From Nitrospirota bacterium (lineage in GTDB: Bacteria > Nitrospirota_A > Leptospirillia > Leptospirillales > Leptospirillaceae), in the NCBI GenBank assembly GCA_023480765.1, contig JAMCWZ010000046.1, positions 13,120 to 21,792 on the forward strand: 8,673 nucleotides of DNA. The letters are read 5' to 3'. Position numbers and translations under genes: made by a program. Below are positions 6,672 through 8,673 of the stretch, in pieces (positions within the stretch are counted from its first letter, which is position 1; each line of letters opens with the position of its first letter). The notes under the pieces are model-generated. The model saw only the letters and a list, made by a program, of their open reading frames with translations, had not been told where the DNA came from and ran no database searches.

Positions 6672-7208
6672 ATGAAACCTCAGGTTCTTGTCGGGATGAG
6701 TGGAGGGGTTGATTCGACTATAGCGGCTTTATTGTTGAAAGAGGCTGGATTTGACGTGTATGGTGCGATTGTGGAAATCTGGTCTGAATCAACAACTACG
6801 GATAAGACCGGCGGTATCAGAGAAAAACCTTGGTATGAAAGAGCGTGTTGCCACCTTCCGATGGTAGAGTATCTTTGTGAAGAATACCTGCATATTCCTT
6901 GCATCAAAATCGATCAGAAACAGGAATTTCAGGAAAAGATCGTGGATGTCTTCAAGTCAGGCTATAAAAACGGTCTCACCCCTAATCCGTGCACAGATTG
7001 CAACGCCGAAATAAAAATAAAAACATTGGTCGAGTGGGCGGAAAAGCAGGGATTCCCATATGTTGCTACTGGCCACTATGTGCGAAATTACTACTCGACA
7101 AGAAATCGAATCTGGGGGATCGCGCAAGGACTGGACCAGAAGAAGGACCAGTCGTATTTTCTATCGAGGGTCCCGGAAAATATTATGACAAAAGTTCTGT
7201 TCCCCTGA
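6672..7208 (+). CDS. mnmA: MnmA N-terminal fragment (ATP-pyrophosphatase domain)
   Basis: These 178 residues up to the TGA hold the PP-loop ATPase fold of MnmA: MSGGVDSTIAALLLKEAG (9-26), a CC pair at 59-60, NPCTDCN with nucleophile Cys107, ATGHY and KDQSYFLSRVPENIMTKVLFP. They could bind ATP and tRNA in part but lack the second catalytic Cys and the C-terminal domains, so the fragment alone should not thiolate tRNA. The start is two bases after the bactofilin stop, in the same transcript. Confidence 0.8.
   Translation: MKPQVLVGMSGGVDSTIAALLLKEAGFDVYGAIVEIWSESTTTDKTGGIREKPWYERACCHLPMVEYLCEEYLHIPCIKIDQKQEFQEKIVDVFKSGYKNGLTPNPCTDCNAEIKIKTLVEWAEKQGFPYVATGHYVRNYYSTRNRIWGIAQGLDQKKDQSYFLSRVPENIMTKVLFP
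7206..7208 (+). other. In-frame TGA inside mnmA
   Basis: The codon sits where homologues have Leu or Val, not Cys, so selenocysteine is not expected. I see no obvious stem-loop just downstream that would serve as a bacterial SECIS. UGA is a normal terminator elsewhere in the window (mnmG, rsmG, parB). Confidence 0.85.
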
Positions 7209-7229
7209 GGGAACTGGACGAAAGAAAAA

Positions 7230-7769
7230 GTGCGGGAATACGCTCGAAGGAAAAAAATCCCGGTGGAAGAAATGGTAGAAAACATGGAAGCCTGTTTTTT
7301 ATCCGCAAAAAATGTCACAACGTTTTTAAAGCACGAAGAGAATCTGTCATCACCGGGAATATGGAAAGTCAGAGACATTAAGGGCACAGAGATCGGAGAA
7401 ATTTCTTCCGGAATCGGTCTGACGAAAGGACAGCGCAAAGGTATCGGAGTAGCGAATTCAGAAAGAATGTACGTTAAAAAAGTGGATATAAGAAATAAGG
7501 TTGTTATCATGGGGACGAAGACGGATATCATGAATCAGTATTTTCGAATTCGAGATCCTATGGGCCCATTATTCAGAAAAAAAATCATGGGGAAGCTTCG
7601 CGTCAAATTCCGGTCTGTCATGGAGGCCGTTCCTTGCGTCGAAAAAGAGGGATTGGGGTTCGAGCTATTTCATGCAAATGATGGTGTGACTCCTGGACAA
7701 GTCGCAGTCTTTTATGATGATGAAGAAATGGTTCTCGGATCAGGAATTCTTGAAGAGGAAGCGTCTTGA
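7230..7769 (+). CDS. mnmA: MnmA C-terminal fragment (second catalytic Cys and beta-barrel)
   Basis: This continues in the same frame as the N-terminal fragment after the TGA at 7206-7208. From the first possible start, GTG 7230, it gives 179 residues starting MREYARRKKIPVEEM. It contains the second catalytic Cys (ACFL, residue 22), FLKHEENLSSPGIWKVRDIKGTEIGE, the GQRKGIG loop and the C-terminal barrel ending TPGQVAVFYDDEEMVLGSGI. GAGGG at 7207-7211 is too far (18 bases) from this GTG to be a good ribosome site, so independent translation is doubtful and the start is nominal. The stop TGA overlaps the next gene's TTG by 4 bases. Confidence 0.7.
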   Translation: MREYARRKKIPVEEMVENMEACFLSAKNVTTFLKHEENLSSPGIWKVRDIKGTEIGEISSGIGLTKGQRKGIGVANSERMYVKKVDIRNKVVIMGTKTDIMNQYFRIRDPMGPLFRKKIMGKLRVKFRSVMEAVPCVEKEGLGFELFHANDGVTPGQVAVFYDDEEMVLGSGILEEEAS

Positions 7770-8458
7770 AGGTCACATTTATAGATGTCGAAACGACCGG
7801 GTTATTAAGGGATTCGCGTGCAAGGGTTATAGAGTTGGGTTTTAGTACTTGGGAGAATGGAAAACCCATTCACAAGATTTCCACCTTGATCAAAAGTGTT
7901 GAAACTGTTCCGGAAAATATTACGCGTATCAATGGGATAAGCACTGCAATGCTGAAAGATGCTCCGACATTTGAAGATGTCTGGGAAGAAAACAAGAAAT
8001 ATTTTCAGGAAGCTTTATTGGTTGCCCATAACTTGGCTTTCGATATCGGAATGGTAAACAGGGAATTGATGAGGGTAAGTCGGGTCCCGTTGGGAAATAT
8101 GGGCATTGATACATTGCCTCTTTCCCGTAAAATGTTACCGGAGCTATCAAGCTACCGGCTTGGAGAAATCGCCAGATATTACTGTATATTGAATGAAAAT
8201 CCTCATAGAGCTTTGGGGGACTTGGAAACTCTTGAAAAAATTTTTTCAAGACTGCTTGGCTCTCCCCCAAGTACCTATGACGAAGGGATTATGCGATTGT
8301 TCTGTCTTTGGGGTGGATATCCGTCACATCGTTATTTCAAGGATGTAATTCAGTATGCTTTTCAAAACAGAAAAAAAATTTCCGTGACAGCAGACTTCGC
8401 GTCGGGGCTTGTCCAGTCGAAGGCCATATTATGGATCCACTTGATACAAACGCAGTGA
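7766..8458 (+). CDS. DnaQ-like 3'-5' exonuclease (DEDDh), probably C-terminally frameshifted
   Basis: The protein belongs to the DNA polymerase III epsilon / RNase T superfamily of two-metal 3'-5' exonucleases, acting in proofreading, repair or RNA trimming. All three Exo motifs are present: Exo I FIDVETTGL (Asp7, Glu9), Exo II AHNLAFD (87-93, Asp93), Exo III HRALGDLETL (147-156, His147, Asp152). It lacks the polymerase alpha-binding tail of E. coli DnaQ, so a stand-alone repair or processing role is as likely as proofreading. I give no gene symbol. The start is TTG 7766, overlapping the mnmA stop (TTGA), with GAGGAA at 7755-7760; the DVETTGL homology begins at residue 7. After about residue 219 the frame gives an unlikely tail (AILWIHLIQTQ) and stops. 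The +1-related frame from 8422 gives a well-formed beta-rich tail to 8556, so the natural protein is probably about 263 residues. Confidence 0.88.
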   Translation: MKVTFIDVETTGLLRDSRARVIELGFSTWENGKPIHKISTLIKSVETVPENITRINGISTAMLKDAPTFEDVWEENKKYFQEALLVAHNLAFDIGMVNRELMRVSRVPLGNMGIDTLPLSRKMLPELSSYRLGEIARYYCILNENPHRALGDLETLEKIFSRLLGSPPSTYDEGIMRLFCLWGGYPSHRYFKDVIQYAFQNRKKISVTADFASGLVQSKAILWIHLIQTQ

Positions 8459-8556
8459 GCCTGACTGGAGAAATCTCGGGGGAAAAAGTCGAAATCCCTT
8501 TTGATCGAATGCTTGCGTTGGAGATTGAAGGCGTATTATCCGGAGAATTGGCCTAA
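8422..8556 (+). pseudogene. Out-of-frame C-terminal tail of the exonuclease (WYL-like beta domain)
   Basis: In the frame starting at 8422, GHIMDPLDTNAVSLTGEI runs on to IPFDRMLALEIEGVLSGELA and a TAA at 8554-8556. Joined to the preceding KKISVTADFASGLVQSK of the exonuclease frame, it resembles the I-x-Y-x(n)-R-x-I-x-P-L ... F-x-L-D-R-I pattern of WYL-type SH3-like domains. One G added at the GG of 8422-8423 would join the frames (QSKGHIMDPL). The stop is 4 bases before the stem-loop, as expected for the true gene end. Domain naming is inference; the frame break is more certain than the domain. Confidence 0.55.
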
Positions 8557-8559
8557 TCC

Positions 8560-8590
8560 ATCAATAAGAAATTCAAGATTTCTTATTGAT
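8560..8590 (+). terminator. Stem-loop ending the operon
   Basis: A 13-bp perfect inverted repeat (ATCAATAAGAAAT at 8560-8572 and ATTTCTTATTGAT at 8578-8590) flanks a 5-base loop (TCAAG). It starts four bases after the TAA at 8554-8556. The stem is A/T-rich and is not followed by a clear T run (TATTATAAAG), so it is not a classic intrinsic terminator. Its position supports a transcript 3' end or RNA-stabilising hairpin. Confidence 0.55.
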
Positions 8591-8673
8591 TATTATAAAG
8601 TAAAGCAAAGAATTCTTCTAATGGTGCATTCTGTTTATCTTGAACAGATGCTCTCGATACAAAACCAACCTAC
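8591..8673. other. Downstream intergenic edge
   Basis: These 83 bases show no gene I can support. An ATG at 8621 opens 17 codons (MVHSVYLEQMLSIQNQP) to the window edge with no clear ribosome site, so a gene start is possible but unproven. The reverse strand shows an open stretch of 17 codons ending at a TAG (8622-8624 in window terms), equally uninformative. Confidence 0.2.

Larger units (their letters stand above)
6672..7769 (+). pseudogene. mnmA: tRNA 2-thiouridylase MnmA, interrupted by an in-frame TGA
   Basis: MnmA (TrmU) adenylates U34 of Lys, Glu and Gln tRNAs and replaces the C2 oxygen with sulfur. Read through, this frame gives 365 residues, the normal MnmA length, with all landmarks in one frame. 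These are PP-loop SGGVDS (10-15), first catalytic Cys107 in NPCTDCN, ATGHY (132-136), KDQSYFL (158-164), second catalytic Cys208 in MEACFL, the GQRKGIG loop, and a C-terminal beta-barrel ending TPGQVAVFYDDEEMVLGSGI. A TGA at 7206-7208 falls in the family's LFP-L-G-x-x-TKEEVR segment: the frame reads LFP, stop, GNWTKEKVREYA. The simplest cause is one base change from a leucine TTA. Alternatives are two compensating indels (C run 7202-7205 and GG 7216-7217, which would restore FPLRELTKEKV), a sequencing error, or readthrough. The two halves are listed separately as they would appear if translated. No clear ribosome site precedes ATG 6672, two bases after the bactofilin stop. Confidence 0.85.

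Noticed and set aside
7206..7208. Selenocysteine or a reassigned UGA codon
   Set aside because: The site is Leu or Val in homologues, no evident SECIS hairpin follows, and UGA terminates several other genes here.
6989..7381. Forward open frame overlapping both mnmA halves
   Set aside because: Only a few residues (PLREL at about 7203-7217) look family-like, consistent at most with a local indel pair in mnmA; the remainder is out-of-frame basic sequence.

Overview
The window is a compact, single-strand (+) gene cluster of the kind found near many bacterial replication origins. In order it holds the yidC 3' part, mnmE, mnmG, rsmG, a parS site, parA, parB, a bactofilin, mnmA and a DnaQ-type 3'-5' exonuclease. 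A near-perfect 13-bp inverted-repeat stem-loop closes the cluster. Genes abut or overlap by 4-8 bases almost throughout, so most of the window probably lies in one or two transcripts. No rRNA, tRNA, CRISPR array, insertion sequence or reverse-strand gene could be supported.

Organism: YidC begins inside what looks like the last strand of the large periplasmic P1 domain, which points to a diderm (Gram-negative-type) bacterium. UGA is the terminator of mnmG, rsmG, parB and mnmA, so the standard stop assignment holds. The proteins are clearly orthologous to the usual families but rather diverged (MnmE, MnmG and especially RsmG), so this is unlikely to be a well-studied enteric or Bacillus relative. 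A Nitrospirota-like (Leptospirillum-type) source is my guess, at low confidence. The mnmE-mnmG half looks richer in G+C than the par-bactofilin-mnmA half.

Functions group into four themes. YidC inserts membrane proteins. MnmE and MnmG add cmnm5, and MnmA adds the 2-thio group, to the same wobble uridine (U34) of tRNAs, while RsmG methylates 16S rRNA. ParA, ParB and a perfect palindromic parS (TGTTCCACGTGGAACA) in the parA leader form a complete ParABS chromosome-segregation system. A bactofilin cytoskeletal gene is translationally coupled to parB by an ATGA overlap. The final gene is a DEDDh exonuclease.

Three places look broken or recoded. YidC has no proper start, and the in-frame stop just upstream lies in a 17-bp word repeated exactly inside mnmE. 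mnmA carries an in-frame TGA (7206-7208) between its ATP-pyrophosphatase half and its C-terminal half. The exonuclease seems to lose its C-terminal beta-rich (WYL-like) tail to a one-base frameshift near 8422. Each could be a real mutation or a sequence/assembly error; raw reads would decide. I did not find a convincing undescribed system. The best biology is the parS-parAB-bactofilin coupling and the clustering of U34 modification genes.
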